Program-made: the position numbers and the translations under genes
NCBI RefSeq assembly: GCF_004359215.1
Contig: NC_090628.1
Coordinates: 1,585,228 to 1,649,227, forward strand
DNA: 64,000 nt
Source: Bremia lactucae
Taxonomy: Eukaryota; Oomycota; Peronosporomycetes; Peronosporales; Peronosporaceae
Reading direction: 5' to 3'
Notes under the pieces: model-generated
What the model saw: only the letters and a program-made list of their open reading frames with translations
What the model was told of the DNA's origin: nothing
Databases searched by the model: none
In this document: piece after piece, positions 34,890 to 46,135 of the stretch
Numbering within the stretch: position 1 is the first letter of the stretch
Layout: each line of letters starts with the position of its first letter

Positions 34890-36060
34890 AATCCGGCTCT
34901 ATATCGATCGTCATCCGATCGATACACAATACGCAAGGCTTATTGCTTTACACAGCCGTTGCCGGCGACACTCCATGTGTCGTCGTCCCAACTCACAATG
35001 ATTTGCGCTTGCGCATCATGTATGAGTGTCACGATGCACCAACAAGTGGGCATCGGGGACGTGAGAAGACTTATCTTACAGTAAGTTGCGAGTTTTACTG
35101 ACCCCGTCAGTATCAGCTCGTGCGCAAGTACATTCGTGCTTGCGAAGTATTTCAACGGGTGAAGCCTAGCCCTTCATCCCGTGCACCTCTCCAACCTCTA
35201 TCACTTCCGGCAGAATGTTGGCAGTCCGTATTTACAGACTTCGTCTTCGGATTCCCAAAGACGATCACATAACTATGGAATCCTTGTTTTTGTAGACAGA
35301 TTCAGCAAGATGGTACATCTTGCTGCAGTACCAGAGTCGATTACGGCTCCGGGTTGTGCCCGTGTCTTTATCGACACGGTATTTTTTTTTCAAACACCAC
35401 GTGTTACACCGTGGACTGGTTTCGAATAGAGATCCACGGTTTACGGCGGAGTTTTGGCAATCCGTGTTCCGAACTCTCGGAATACGGCTGACTATGTCAA
35501 CATCTGATCATCCAGAGGCATATGGTCAGACGGAGCGCGTAAATCGCGTCCTCGAAGAGATACTTCGGGGTTACGTCCAATCGTATCCGAATTGGAGGGA
35601 GTTATTACCGACGGTCGAATTTGCCACTAATTATTCGGTGCATGCGTCTACAACGCATACACCGTTCTTCGTGAATGGCTTATGCCATCCACGCATACCC
35701 ACCCAATTAGAGGGATCCTTTAGTTTAAGAGGGGGTGTGGACTCGCACGAGCAAAACCATTTCTGGCTCATGCTCATCACGCATCGAAGTTACAAACGAC
35801 GCGAATGATGTCGATGTCGAAGCAATCGACAATGAAGATGAGAAAAATCCCATGTCAGTGCGCACAAAGCGCACTGAAAAAGACAAATCAAATGAGTCAG
35901 CAGAGGAATTCTGCTGGCTCGAGAATCAGTGATCCGTTTCGCACAGGAATCCATTGCTAACGCAGTTGACCGGCAGAATCGGAACACATACAAACATGGA
36001 AGAGCAAATATTCTTTCATTTAAAATTAATGATCTAGATCTTTTGTCTAGTAAACTTACC
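34890..36060 (+). pseudogene. E1 integrase
   Basis: The zinc-binding zone reads H..H...C..C in pieces (MYECHDAPTSGHRG, then RKYIRACEVFQRVKP). The core follows with FVDRFSKMVHLAAVPES and MSTSDHPEAYGQTERVNRV, then FFVNGLCHPRIPTQ. The tail reads ANILSFKIND. Several frame changes are present. Confidence 0.88.
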
Positions 36061-36249
36061 TAAGCATGTAGTCACATGTGTAGGTAGTAGAGAACTTCTA
36101 CCCATGTTCATTGATTTTTATCGTGTACTGCATCGCAGAGGCAATGCGTACACAATAGAATTGCCAAGTAGGATGCGAACGCATCCTCCGTTTACGTTAG
36201 CCGGCTCCGCCCGTACCAGTAGTAAGCGGTCTCTTCCAAGGACGGATCT

Positions 36250-36590
36250 GACCACCCTTTTCTAGAATCCCTAAGAGATTCTTGTGGTCACAAACCAGAT
36301 TCTCATGTTTAATGTGGAGATTCTCATGCCGGGTCCGAAGATCCTTGAAGCCGCAAGAAGCGGAAGACAGCTCATCACGAAGAGCGTGATATTTCCGTTC
36401 GTACTCCTAAATAGAGTACGCACTCTTGGACCGGTCTTCCAACCGTTCGATGTGGTGAGCCTGCCCCGTCAGCTCTAACAAGCAACGCTTACCGCGCTCG
36501 TCATCATGTCCCACCTCCAAATCATGGAGAAAGTAATCGAGTTTATCGATTTTCGACTCTATACATTTCCGTCCTCCGCCACAACAATTG
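36250..36590 (-). other. antisense coiled-coil-like frame in the E1 pol linker
   Basis: The minus strand is open apart from one TAG over about 115 codons. It reads DKLDYFLHDLEVGHDDERGK, IERLEDRSKSAYSI, EYERKYHALRDELSSASCGF, RHENLHIKHENLVCDHKNL, and ends GILEKGGQIRPWKRPLTTGT then GGAG and a stop. E2 keeps the same peptide and the same stop. The sense strand here is the weakly conserved stretch between integrase and chromodomain. It could be the end of the antisense protein described next, or a shadow. Confidence 0.5.
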
Positions 36591-36780
36591 GTGGATTCCC
36601 TTGGTGGTCAACGTTTCCTTGTGCAACGTCTTAAAAACCACCGTGATATGAAGCGGCAGCGAACGAGTTATCCACCTTCACACGACAGCTGGGAGCCTCG
36701 TTCCCAGCTGGTTGTTGACGTTGAGGGCCTCGTTGTTGTCGTTGAGGGCCTCGTATGTCAGCATGATGAGACCCAACCGA
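36585..36780 (+). pseudogene. E1 chromodomain
   Basis: The frame contains TSYPPSHDSWEPRSQLVVDV and a short duplicated VEGLVVVVEGLV. The usual W-R-G before Y-P-P is disrupted. Confidence 0.8.
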
Positions 36781-36822
36781 TGAATCAGAAGGTCCATCGG
36801 AATACACGCGCACCTGGCGCTT

Positions 36823-37889
36823 CTAAATCGATTGCAAAACGTCAATCGCATCGCGCATCTCGATAGAGATGCGAGCCCTTATCCTGGGCGAAGAAAGGGA
36901 ATAGACATCCCCTTTTACTCGCTTCAGGTTGTAAACACAACACGGACAGGGATTACTCCGCGTGAGGCATCGAAGCCCAGCCTCACGTGACAACCGATGC
37001 AATTTATACCTTGCACCGGTTAGAGTTCGTTTCTCAAACTTGACGCGAATAGCGTTAAGTCTTTGAAGCCAGGCTTCGCGTCCAATGTCTTTGACATTGC
37101 GAATGAACGCGCTCCTGGCTTGCATAAGCGAGACTTTATCTCGCTTGTTGTTGCCACTGTACCATCGATGCTTAAGAAAGCATAGAGATAAAAATCTTCC
37201 TCAGCGCGAAAGTTTTTCGCGCTGGGATCAAGGCCATGTAGCTTTGTCGCAAATTAATAAGGGATATTTATTGTAAGGAATAGTCTCTCCAGACAAGCAA
37301 TTGCTTAGCTGTCAGGCAAAAGCCACGGTTTCTTCTCAGGGGCAAGACGAGACATTTTAGTATGTACGACCCCCTGAGTGGTACCCACTGAAGCAGGGGT
37401 ACCACAAGAACTTTTATTACGATAGCTTACGCCATCGCCATCACCACGCACACAAATACGTGCGGGTGACGGCACAGGAGACGATGCTGGCGATGAGGAA
37501 TCATCCTCATCGTCGGAACCAATCATGCTGTACCGAATGCTACCCGCCCGTCCACCCGAATGAGCTCTCTCATTCGAAGGCTCATAGTCAGCCGCCTGAC
37601 GATGATCAGGCGTCTGTTGTGTTCTCCCCGAGTCGGCCATTTCGTCCGACTCGCATTCGTAGTCGACCTCCAAAGGTCGCATTCACGTGGTGTATCACCA
37701 CGTGCACCCGCATCATTATGAGTTGAGGGAGAAGATGACACTACGGCAGACGTTCTGTCTGCCGCAAGAGACAATAATGCGTCCTGCGGCTGTATGAACC
37801 GCAGCCGAAGGCACCGCACTACTCGCATACCGCATGGACTTGTTAACCATGCGAAAGAATTTAGAATGATGGTTCTGACCAATCAACAT
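36823..37889 (-). CDS. antisense accessory ORF of E1 (broken)
   Basis: Lies between the chromodomain and the 3' LTR on the strand opposite to pol. An ATG at 37889, 61 bp from the LTR, begins MLIGQNHH and then MVNKSMR. After frame changes it continues at 37682-37305 as an acidic region (VDYECESDEMADSGR, RQAADYEPSNERAHS, GSDDEDDSSSPASSPVPSP) and SRLAPEKKPWLLPDS. At 37125-36823 follow AFIRNVKDIGREAWLQRLNA and FEKRTLTGARYKLHRLSREA. Matching blocks occur in E2 and E3. No family was recognised. A bipartite protein with an acidic N-terminal half and a basic, helix-like C-terminal half is all that can be said. Confidence 0.6.
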
Positions 37890-37949
37890 CGGTTTGAACT
37901 ACTCTACCTAATAACAGTCAGAGTGATTGTCGGTTAATGGTGTGGTGAT

Positions 37950-38384
37950 GTAACGGGATGTATCGTTACATGAAATTACACTTAAAGATTGCTAATTAAT
38001 ATATTATCTAAAAGGTATATAATACTTGGAGGATATTACCTTACATGGTAATATTCTAAAAGCTTATTCATTGGTAGATATAGACCATTATATCTACTTT
38101 CTCCGCGGTCCAGTCAGCGCTGGACGCGCGAAAAGAGAAAGACAGATAAGACTTTATTACATGCTTTATAATAGTTTATATTTAAGTTAGTATTAAGTCA
38201 ATAAAAATAAAAGAACTTAATTATATTAATACATTTTGTTCTAACCCTCGTATAAGCAAGTATATTAAAGAGAGTCTTCCTCTGCAAGTACTAGTGTACG
38301 TCAAGTGACGTGAGGCACCACTCGCACTGAGGCAGTGCGAAGTGGACTTGTACTGAAGCAGTACAAGTCTAGTGCCTCGTTATA
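37950..38384 (+). repeat. E1 3' LTR, family C
   Basis: 435 bp starting TGTAACGGGATGTATCG and ending CCTCGTTATA, followed by TCCCG. It differs from the 5' LTR by many substitutions and small indels, so the insertion is old. The sequence before it, GGTGTGGTGA, is a poor polypurine tract. Confidence 0.92.
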
Positions 38385-38727
38385 TCCCGACTGTAATGAG
38401 GCACACATCGGTTGGAGAATCGTTGTTGTGGTACATTTACTTTATGCGTAAAATACCCTTTTATCCTATTCTGAAATAGTTAATTACTTAAACCCCATTT
38501 ATTATGGGTAACAAATGTGGTCGCCGCCAGATATAAATCTGGCGACCGAAATCTATTTTTAAATAAGCTAAGTTAAGGTTTTAAATTAGATATTTTAATA
38601 AAGGTGCAGTCACCCTTTTGATCTTAAAGCGTTAAGTGCCATCCTAACGCTTGGGCAATGATCTGTTAGAGATAGAAGCCTAAGGTACATCCTCTTGGGC
38701 ACGAGTTACCACTTGATTCTCCGAACC

Positions 38728-38877
38728 CCTGAATTCCTTGAACTAGGATTATTGAAGCTATAATAGCTTGAACGACTCCCTGAGTTATTTAACCCATTAG
38801 TTTAATAAAAATAAGCGACTCTCTGAGTCTGAAAGTCTTCCTCTGACTTTAGGAGCGAAGTAGCTCCGCTACACCTG
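38728..38877 (+). repeat. E4 5' LTR, 3' part (family D)
   Basis: ACCCCTGAATTCCTT, CGACTCCCTGAGTT and GCGACTCTCTGAGTCTGAAA then GTCTTCCTCTGACTTTAGGA are repeated at 44780-44932. The start of this LTR within 38390-38727 is not resolved because the downstream copy lacks it. Confidence 0.8.
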
Positions 38878-38879
38878 GT

Positions 38880-38897
38880 AGCTCTCGTAGTCAATCT
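38880..38897 (+). other. E4 primer binding site
   Basis: TGGTAGCTCTCGTAGTCA starts two bases after the LTR. It agrees with the E1 site at 15 of 17 positions although the LTRs are unrelated. Confidence 0.7.
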
Positions 38898-38933
38898 ACG
38901 CCAGAGTCCTTACAAAACTAAACCCTCACGAAT

Positions 38934-40022
38934 ATGGAAGAGGTTTTAGAAGCGCAACGCGCGGCTTATGACAAGCTCAAAACTTTATTTGTGCTTGAAC
39001 ACGTGGAATTCATTATCTCCCAGGGACAGAGGTCCTGCATGCTAGGCTTGAAGCCTTCATGCGATACGAAGCCTGCCTGATCAATCAGGTACAGGACCAC
39101 TTAGCGGCATCTATGCCAACCCTGTACATCTCTGTACCTGACTTAAAGCCGAGGGCTCGCTCTCTAGCTGTGAATGTGAAGACATTGAGGGAAAAAAAGA
39201 GAGAAAATCTCCCTTTTTGGATTAAGCTGATGGAAATGTCCATTGATTCCACCTTCTGCTTAATAGAACGGCAAAAAGTGGCTATGGCCATTTCCAAACT
39301 TGGAGGTAGAGCCATGGAGTGGACACTATTGTGCAGTACGTCCATAAACGACGCTTTTCCCTCATGGGATTCGCTGAACAGGAGATGACTAGCATGTTTG
39401 CACCACCTGATCAGGCTTCTCGCATGCGAGCACGGCTCCTGGCGACTACACAGGGTAAACCCTAGAGGACTTTGTCCAGGAGCTGAGAACTCTCATTGCA
39501 TCTATGCATCAAGACCCGGTGCAAGAAGCAATTGTCGTAACAATCTTTTCAATGAGGGCGTTGCCCGAAAGGAATTATTCTGATCTCATCCTGCTACTTT
39601 CGAAGAGGCAGTTGCCAAAGCGCTACGCGCTGAGCTCAACTTCAAGTCTGCTCGCGTAAGCACGCCTGTTTACCGAACAAGCTCTTCGAGCACATGGGTT
39701 GCGTCTAATAGACCAGAACTCATGGATCTAAGCCTCGCTGAGGAAGGAGAAGAGGCACTTCAAGCTGTGGAACAGCATAAGACCAACCGTAGATGTTATA
39801 TGTTCGGAAGCACGAAATATTTACTTCCGGCCTGCTCACCTACAAAATTCGCGTAAAGCTCGAAAGAGCTCCAACTCCGACCTATACCAGAGATCTGATG
39901 CGGTGCGGAAAAAGGTCGATACCCAGTAGGTGCGGGACGCCCTACTGGGGAAAACCCAGGCTCTGTTGAACCTCTAGGAGGTGAAACTAAACACAAACTA
40001 GCCCCTATTCGCTCGGCGCTTA
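38934..40022 (+). pseudogene. E4 gag
   Basis: An ATG at 38934 reads MEEVLEAQRAAYDKLKTLF. Capsid pieces follow in shifting frames: KLGGRAMEWTLLCSTSINDA, MTSMFAPPDQASRMRARLLA, VVTIF and AKALRAELNFKSARV. No zinc knuckle could be read cleanly. Confidence 0.8.
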
Positions 40023-40330
40023 ATGGCACGGGGCGAGAGTACAAGCCTCGCTCAAGCGACTGTAAAAGGCTTTGATAAGCCGTGGTCAATTTTAATTGAC
40101 TTAGGAGCGCCTTGCAATTACGCTCGACGCCTTCCGTTGAAGGAAGTCAACAACTCGTTGAGGCCCTTAAAGCGCATGAAGGTGATAAAATCATTGTTCG
40201 CTTAGCGACTCACTGTGTCTAAAGTTCCATTGAAGTTAGGTTTAAAGTTTCTGGACTTTGACAGTACGGAACGCTGTCTCGTCCTTGTTTTGGATTCGAG
40301 ATATGATATCATTCTTGGTATTGCTTAGAT
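40023..40330 (+). pseudogene. E4 aspartic protease
   Basis: The frame reads WSILIDLGAPCNYARRLPL, in which D-L-G-A replaces D-S/T-G-A. In a later frame DIILGIA-like residues precede the RT linker. Confidence 0.7.
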
Positions 40331-40403
40331 AGAACACCATTAGCCATGGATTGATTGGAGGTCTTAGACCTTAGGCGCTACGCGCAATGTTCCTGGCAAA
40401 GCT

Positions 40404-41067
40404 TTGGAGATTCATGAGTCCACCTTTTCTATGCAACAAAAGCGCTATTGGTGCGGATCATTGAATGAGTCGGTCAGTGTTTTAGACATTGGAATGTCTG
40501 AGTTAATAAAGCCCAATGTTAAAAACAATAATTCTGAGTCCGACTTAGCAGAAATAAGTGAAACGGCACGTACTCCGTCGAGTGACACTCGTTGTAATAA
40601 CGATTCACTGAATGCTGAAAGCATTGTAGGCCTAAGGACGAATGATCAAGGGTGCAATATCCCTGAGATACGTGGAGTGGCACGTCTAAGTCCACCGAAT
40701 GTGCTCGGCCGAGGTGGTACCATGCTAAGTGTCAATAGTGACACTATTGGCGGTTCGCCAGGGCATTTTGGGTCAAACCCTTCGAATGCACGTGAAGCGA
40801 CAGCGTAATAGTTCGCTGGATAAGGAAGTTAAGTTACCTAACTCCTTGTCGGATGTCAAATTAGACACCATGTCTGGTATAAAACCAATAAAGGCTGGAA
40901 AATTTGAAGACGTGAATGTCCCAGCCTCTAAGAGGCGTGTTGTCTCCATTTCAAGACAGGAGAGACACGAAACGTTTATACTCTCACAAAGTGACACGAG
41001 TGAGCAAATACACACGCTTGTAAACGGTGTAACCGGTAACACTGAGGGGGGGTTAGCCTCGCGGTAA
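40404..41067 (+). pseudogene. E4 protease-RT linker
   Basis: Two open frames (40404-40808, 40729-41067) rich in Ser, Asn, Asp and Glu link protease to RT. Nothing else is recognisable. Confidence 0.5.
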
Positions 41068-41169
41068 TCCCTTCGTTACATGCTCTTTTAGAGATAGACG
41101 AAACGTCTATTCATGAGTGCGGCGGAGCCTTGAAGGCTGGCGACTTATCTGAGATGGTGGCCATTCGAC

Positions 41170-42000
41170 CAACAATTGAGTAAACTCATCGTCACTTCTG
41201 GACGAAGCTGTCCTGGATGACACAAAAGCTGCACTTAGTGCGCGAAATGGGTCATCGATCCTTAAAGATCCTACGAATCCCTTTTATTCCTTGATTAAGG
41301 AATTCCAAGATGTGGTATGTAATAATCCACCATCTACTTTACCGCCGGATAGAGGTGTTCGTCATGAAATTGACTTGGTTCCGGGAACCAAATACTTTGT
41401 CACACGACAATGGCTTTATCAAGGGAGCAGTGTGACGTCATTGACAATTTCTTCCGCGCTAAGCCCGAGACTGGAATGATACGAGAGAGCAAATCTCCTC
41501 ATTCGACACCAATATTTTGTGTCAAAAAGCTAAATGATAAATGGCGCATTGTACATGCTTATAATAAGCTTAACGCTGTGAGTGGTTAATTATGCCACAA
41601 GGGCTATCCAACGCCCGGCAACAGTTAATCGTCTAGTGACGCAACTTTTTCGCCCTCATCGATGTTTTGCTCAGACTTATTTCGATGACATTTTTGTTCA
41701 TAGTCGTGCGGAGCAGGGTCGGTCGAATATGGAAAACCATTTAGACCATTTGCGAGCAATGCTCGAGTGTATGCGCACAAATAAATTGTATGCCAATGCA
41801 TCTAAATGCATTTTTTAGCGCAGACGAAATTCCTTTTTTGGGATGCTTTATTGAAAAGCGAGGCCTTAAAGCGGAACCCGCTAGGTAAAAGCCATAGTAA
41901 ATTGGCCGGTTCCTAAAAACCAATTTGCGTAAGTGGTCGGGTCTCGCCAATTATTTAGAAAAATATAGCGAAAATTACGCTGATATGGCTACGCCATTAT
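41170..42000 (+). pseudogene. E4 reverse transcriptase with internal deletion
   Basis: The frame GVRHEIDLVPGTKYFVTRQW leads to WRIVHAYNKLNAV at about 41578. It is then joined directly to WLIMPQGLSNA-like residues, losing roughly 80 residues of the palm. The catalytic YFDDIFVHSRAEQ remains at about 41676, then FLGCFI and VNWPVPKN. Confidence 0.85.
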
Positions 42001-42049
42001 CTAATCTCCTAACGATACAGATTGGTGCTGGGCTAGCACCAAACATAAT

Positions 42050-42584
42050 GTTTTGCGAGCAGTTAAGAATAGTCGTATCCATGCCCCGATTCTGGCACTG
42101 CCAAACCCAAATCGGCCTTTCGGTGTCGTCTGTGACGATTCGGATTTCGCCATTGGCAGTGCTCTGTTAAAAACAATGTTGATAGGCGTGAACGTGTTAT
42201 TGCGTTTGAGTCTAGACAGCTTAAAGCTGCGATAAAAAAACTACCCAGTTCATGACAAAGAGTCATTGCTATGAAGTATGCTCTGGTCAAATTCAGAATT
42301 CATCTGCTCGACTCTAAGCCGTTGTGATATTTACAGATCAAGCGTCATTACGTACGGCGACTAAGTCGCCTCATCTCTCACAGAGAATGGCCCGATGGCT
42401 ATCCTTTTTCGCGAAATACAACTTCGAGGTGAAGTATAAGCCCGGCAAGCAGAATGCTTTGGCCGATGCGTTATCACGCAGGCCGGATTATGAGCTCTCG
42501 CATTTAACGACTATCTTTTCGCCTATTCCTGAATTACTCCGTTCGGCTTACGCCAAGGATGAACAGTGTGTCGCTCTGCTATGA
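42050..42584 (+). pseudogene. E4 RNase H
   Basis: Frames read PFGVVCDDSDFAIGSALL, DQASLRTATKSPHLSQRMAR and YKPGKQNALADALSRRPDYE. Frame changes near 42175 and 42330 break it. Confidence 0.88.
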
Positions 42585-42599
42585 GCTCTACAGAACTCT

Positions 42600-43982
42600 G
42601 ACACAGGTATTAATTTGCCGGCACGTTTGCGTGCAAGGTTACATCGATTTTCTATCGATAACGACCTGTTGCTTTATTGTACAGACACCGCGGACCCTCC
42701 GCGTGTCGTTGTTTCTCATGATAAGGATTTAAAGTAGCGAATCCTCTTTGAGGTACACGATACCGTCCTTGGTGGTCATCTCGGTAGAGAAATGACCTAC
42801 AGCTCTGTAAGCCATAATTATTGGCGGCCCAACATAAATATTTATGGATTTTTTCTGATAAAATCATTACCTTTCTAAATGGGTCAGCACACATGTTCGC
42901 ACATGCGAAACTTGCCAACGTGTTAAACCCTCGGCGCAAGGTGCTGCACCACTGGCGAGCCTTCCCGTACCCATAGGTTGTTGGAAGTTCATTAGTATGG
43001 GTTTTGGGTTCGGTTTACCGAAAGATTCAGCCGGAATCGCCGGCATAGTGGCCTTTGTTGACCGATTGAGCAGAATGGCTCACTTAGCGGCCGTGCCGGA
43101 TTCCATTGATGGTAAAGTACAGAAGACTGTTTATTGATCGCGTGTTTCGACAACATGGTTTGCCAGTGACAATTGTCTCTAATCTGGACCCCCGTTTCAC
43201 GGGTTAATTCTGGTAATCAATTTTCCGAGTGCTTGGCACCAGATTGGATATGACAACTGCGGACCATCTGCGGAGTGAAGGTCAAACTGAACATGTCAAT
43301 CGCTTCATTAAAGACGCTTTACGCAGTGTGTGGGTCCAGCACCAAAGCGCTGGAGCTCAATGCAGTGGTGGATTTTGCATTAAAGAGCGCTGTTCATGCG
43401 TTCTATGTCAACGGTCTCACCCACTCACGCCTTCCTTAATGATACCACTGCATGGTTTAGGGCTTGGTGGGGGAGAATTAGCCGATAGGCTTGCTAATAT
43501 CAGCCCTGTAACCGTTTGAAACAAGTAAGCGACTTTCTCGCGACGCGATTTAGTGTATTAAGACATGTAAGGGATACGATAGCTGATAGCCAAGACAAGC
43601 AAATGAACAAGCAGATGCTAAGGGCAGAAGCTGTATTAATTCTTATATGAGCGGACACCGAGTTTTACGAAGCGCTAAAAATCTACCTATAGAGTTGGTT
43701 TCCGCGGGCTTCAAGACCATATTGCGCTCGCGCTTTATTGGACCATTTACGGTCGTGGCGAGAAAGGGTCTACCTTATACGCTAGACCTTCCTGACAAGC
43801 TGCTCACACACCCAGGGTTCTACGTTGGCTTGCTTAAGTCCAATCGGGACCATTGCCGCGTGGACTTGAACACGCTTGCGCCGATACAGACGGTCGTGCC
43901 GCAGATTGCTGCATCCTCACCAACATGTCCAGCTGGCCCTTTGAACGAAGTTGATGACGGTCCAGCGTCGAAAGCCGGTTAG
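42600..43982 (+). pseudogene. E4 integrase
   Basis: A zinc-binding zone (CETCQRVKP-like, near 42905) precedes AFVDRLSRMAHLAAVPDS, MTTADHLRSEGQTEHVNRF, and a C-terminal frame at 43647-43982 (SRFIGPFTVVARKGLPYTLD). Stops interrupt the core near 43133 and 43206. Confidence 0.85.
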
Positions 43983-44110
43983 AAACCGCCTCAAAAAAGC
44001 TCTCAACCCGAGCAAACTCTGACGAAAAAGTTGCACCTCGTGCTCTAAATCATCAAATGCTTCCGTCGAGATTGCGGCCCCCTCCCGCGCTGCTTAATGC
44101 GCGAGGGAAC

Positions 44111-44600
44111 TTATAGTTTCATGTGAAGAAACTTTATTAGCGACGTCGTAGGAGTACCAGTATCAGGTAAAGTGGCTGGGGTAACGCTCTTCTGAAAACT
44201 CTTGAAAGTTCGAGGTACCTCTTCGGCACGATTGCCCGTAAGCCGTTGACGTTTTTGAGCGCCAAGCTCAGGGTCAACTCGCATCAAGCGACGCTTCCCA
44301 CCACTAGACGTGGGATTAGATATTTCTATAGCCTCAGTGCGGCTTCGATTCATGGTTGCACGTTCAACCGAAGCACTGAAATATTGGCTAGACCTTTCTT
44401 CCTTTTATGGCATAAATGCCGAACGTAACTGGCGTTTGGCATTAAGCTTAGCGAAATCGAAGCGAAGCTTCCGTTGCAAACAAACATCAGCCACATCGGC
44501 AGACTCTCCGATATTTTAAATACTGCGGAGGCGGCAGGTCCGATGACCCAGTTCTCAAATGAGACTTCGTTATCACTCCTTGTTTTGTTTGGAAACAAAA
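44111..44600 (-). other. antisense frames between E4 pol and its 3' LTR
   Basis: The minus strand reads, over two overlapping frames, TRSDNEVSFENWVIGPAAS then, from 44353 down to 44111, SGGKRRLMRVDPELGAQKRQ RLTG. The last part is strongly basic. The plus strand is also open in pieces. There is no resemblance to the E1-E3 antisense protein that I can see. Confidence 0.35.
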
Positions 44601-44779
44601 CGATCGGAATCTATTTCAGGGAGGTCACCGCAGCCCACGGGCTTGATCACGTAAACGCGTCAGATACTGGCTTCGCGTCATTACCTCTGGCGTAAGGTAT
44701 TGCTCATGGAGAGCGTCGCGGGAAGCGATGTCCTCCGGCGTCCTCGCCGGGTCACCGGAGATCCAGGTGTCCAAGCTCT

Positions 44780-44932
44780 GACCCCCTGAATTCCTTCAAC
44801 AAGGATTCCTTAAGGTTTAATAGCTTGTACGACTCCCTGAGTTGTTAAACCCATTTGTTCAATAAAACTTAGCGACTCTCTGAGTCTGAAAGTCTTCCTC
44901 TGACTTTAGGACCAAGGTAGCTCTGCTACACC
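44780..44932 (+). repeat. E4 3' LTR, partial (family D)
   Basis: Matches 38728-38877 through CCCCTGAATTCCTTC to TAGCTCTGCTACA. The 5' part of the LTR is missing; upstream sequence has no match at 38390-38727. Confidence 0.8.
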
Positions 44933-45600
44933 GACAAGACGACATTGTCGACATATTATTAGTGTGTCAGTACACCAGTTACATGTGACCTCCTTACACC
45001 CACCACACCCAAATAGGAAACACCGTTTGCTGGGAGGGGGGACCCGAAGGGAAGTGACACAACGAGTCTGCCACGCTGGCTGTTAAAATAGAGTAGCTTG
45101 CGAACGAAGTAGTAAATGGGAAACTAATATGTATTATCTTACTACTACTTGTGCATCACTAATTAGCCTGTTCAAAATTACTTAATAGGAGTTAATTAGT
45201 ATCTGACACGTCATAGAGCATGCGACAGTGTAACCTAGGTGAGTAATGAGCCCTTAATTAGCACTCACTGTACCTTCTTAGTGTGTATCTTGAAAAGTCG
45301 CATTACGCACCTTCTCTGCGCGTAACTTAAAACGTCGCCCTATGCACCTTCTTTGTGCTTTTTTCAACACTCCTCTTCTGTCATATGCTCACCTTTCAGC
45401 CCTTAGTTGGTATGTATCAATTTTCGCAACTCTTCAATCTTGTGCGTATCTAGCGCCTCAGTGAGTAAATCACATAGCATAAGCTCGATTTTCATATAAT
45501 GAGCTAAATTACCCCTCTTTTGGCATTATCACATAAAAACTTGATTCGCACATCGCTGTGCTTGGCTTTTGTCGACGATGCTTCACCCGTAAGCTGGCGT
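44933..45600. other. non-coding stretch between E4 and Copia element
   Basis: About 670 bp. It may include the 3' LTR of the minus-strand Copia element, but I found no second copy to define it. No gene is seen. Confidence 0.35.
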
Positions 45601-45608
45601 ATAGCTGC

Positions 45609-45899
45609 TTAGTTGTCCACGTGCATAACCATAGGCAAGGCTGGCTTCAAACCATTTTCCATAAGCATTTCACGCACGCCCAATAGGTCCCTTGCGACTT
45701 CCGAATCTGCTACAAACTCGGCTTCCATTGTTGATAAAGCAACTCCTTCTTGCTTTCTGGACTTCCAACCAATAGCCATACCGTTGGAGAGTATAATGCC
45801 TCCAGTAAGCGACTTGCGATCTTGTTTGTCGTCTGCAAAGTCAGCGTCACTGTACAACTCCAAACATATACCGGTGTACGTTCCTTGATTCAGCTTCAT
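45609..45899 (-). pseudogene. Copia RNase H
   Basis: 97 codons read ELYSDADFADDKQDRKSLTG and QEGVALSTMEAEFVADSEVA, the hallmark of Copia RNase H. It is well preserved. Confidence 0.92.
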
Positions 45900-46135
45900 T
45901 TCTAGCTTTAGAGCCTTGGTTATCTTTAGCTACCTCGCAATCCTTTTTGCAAGCTTCCAGTCTTGTAGTCTTGGCTTGTGTGTCTGTCTCGTAGCTTTGT
46001 GAACTGCGAAAGCTATATCAGGTCTAGTACACCTCGATATCTATAAAAAGACCCAACAAGTGATTGAAAATCCTTAATTGTGGGTCCCCCATCCTTGGGT
46101 GAGCTCTCGAGAAGGTGACATCACTCGTTGCTACT

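Larger units (their letters stand above)
30584..38384 (+). mobile_element. Ty3/Gypsy retrotransposon E1, both LTRs and target duplication present
   Basis: LTRs at 30584-30999 and 37950-38384 enclose gag, protease, RT, RNase H, integrase and chromodomain in that order, plus an antisense frame before the 3' LTR. The 5-bp TCCCG flanks the unit at 30579-30583 and 38385-38389. Coding frames carry several stops and frame changes, so the copy is not autonomous as read, yet its structure is complete. The 3' LTR end has mutated from CCCCGTTACA to CCTCGTTATA. Confidence 0.93.
38390..44932 (+). mobile_element. Ty3/Gypsy retrotransposon E4, degraded
   Basis: Begins within a few bases of E1's target duplication. 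Order is LTR-like sequence to 38877, primer site, gag, protease, RT with an internal deletion, RNase H, integrase, a 3' region open on the minus strand, and a partial LTR at 44780-44932. Its Gag is of a different type from E1. Confidence 0.82.
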
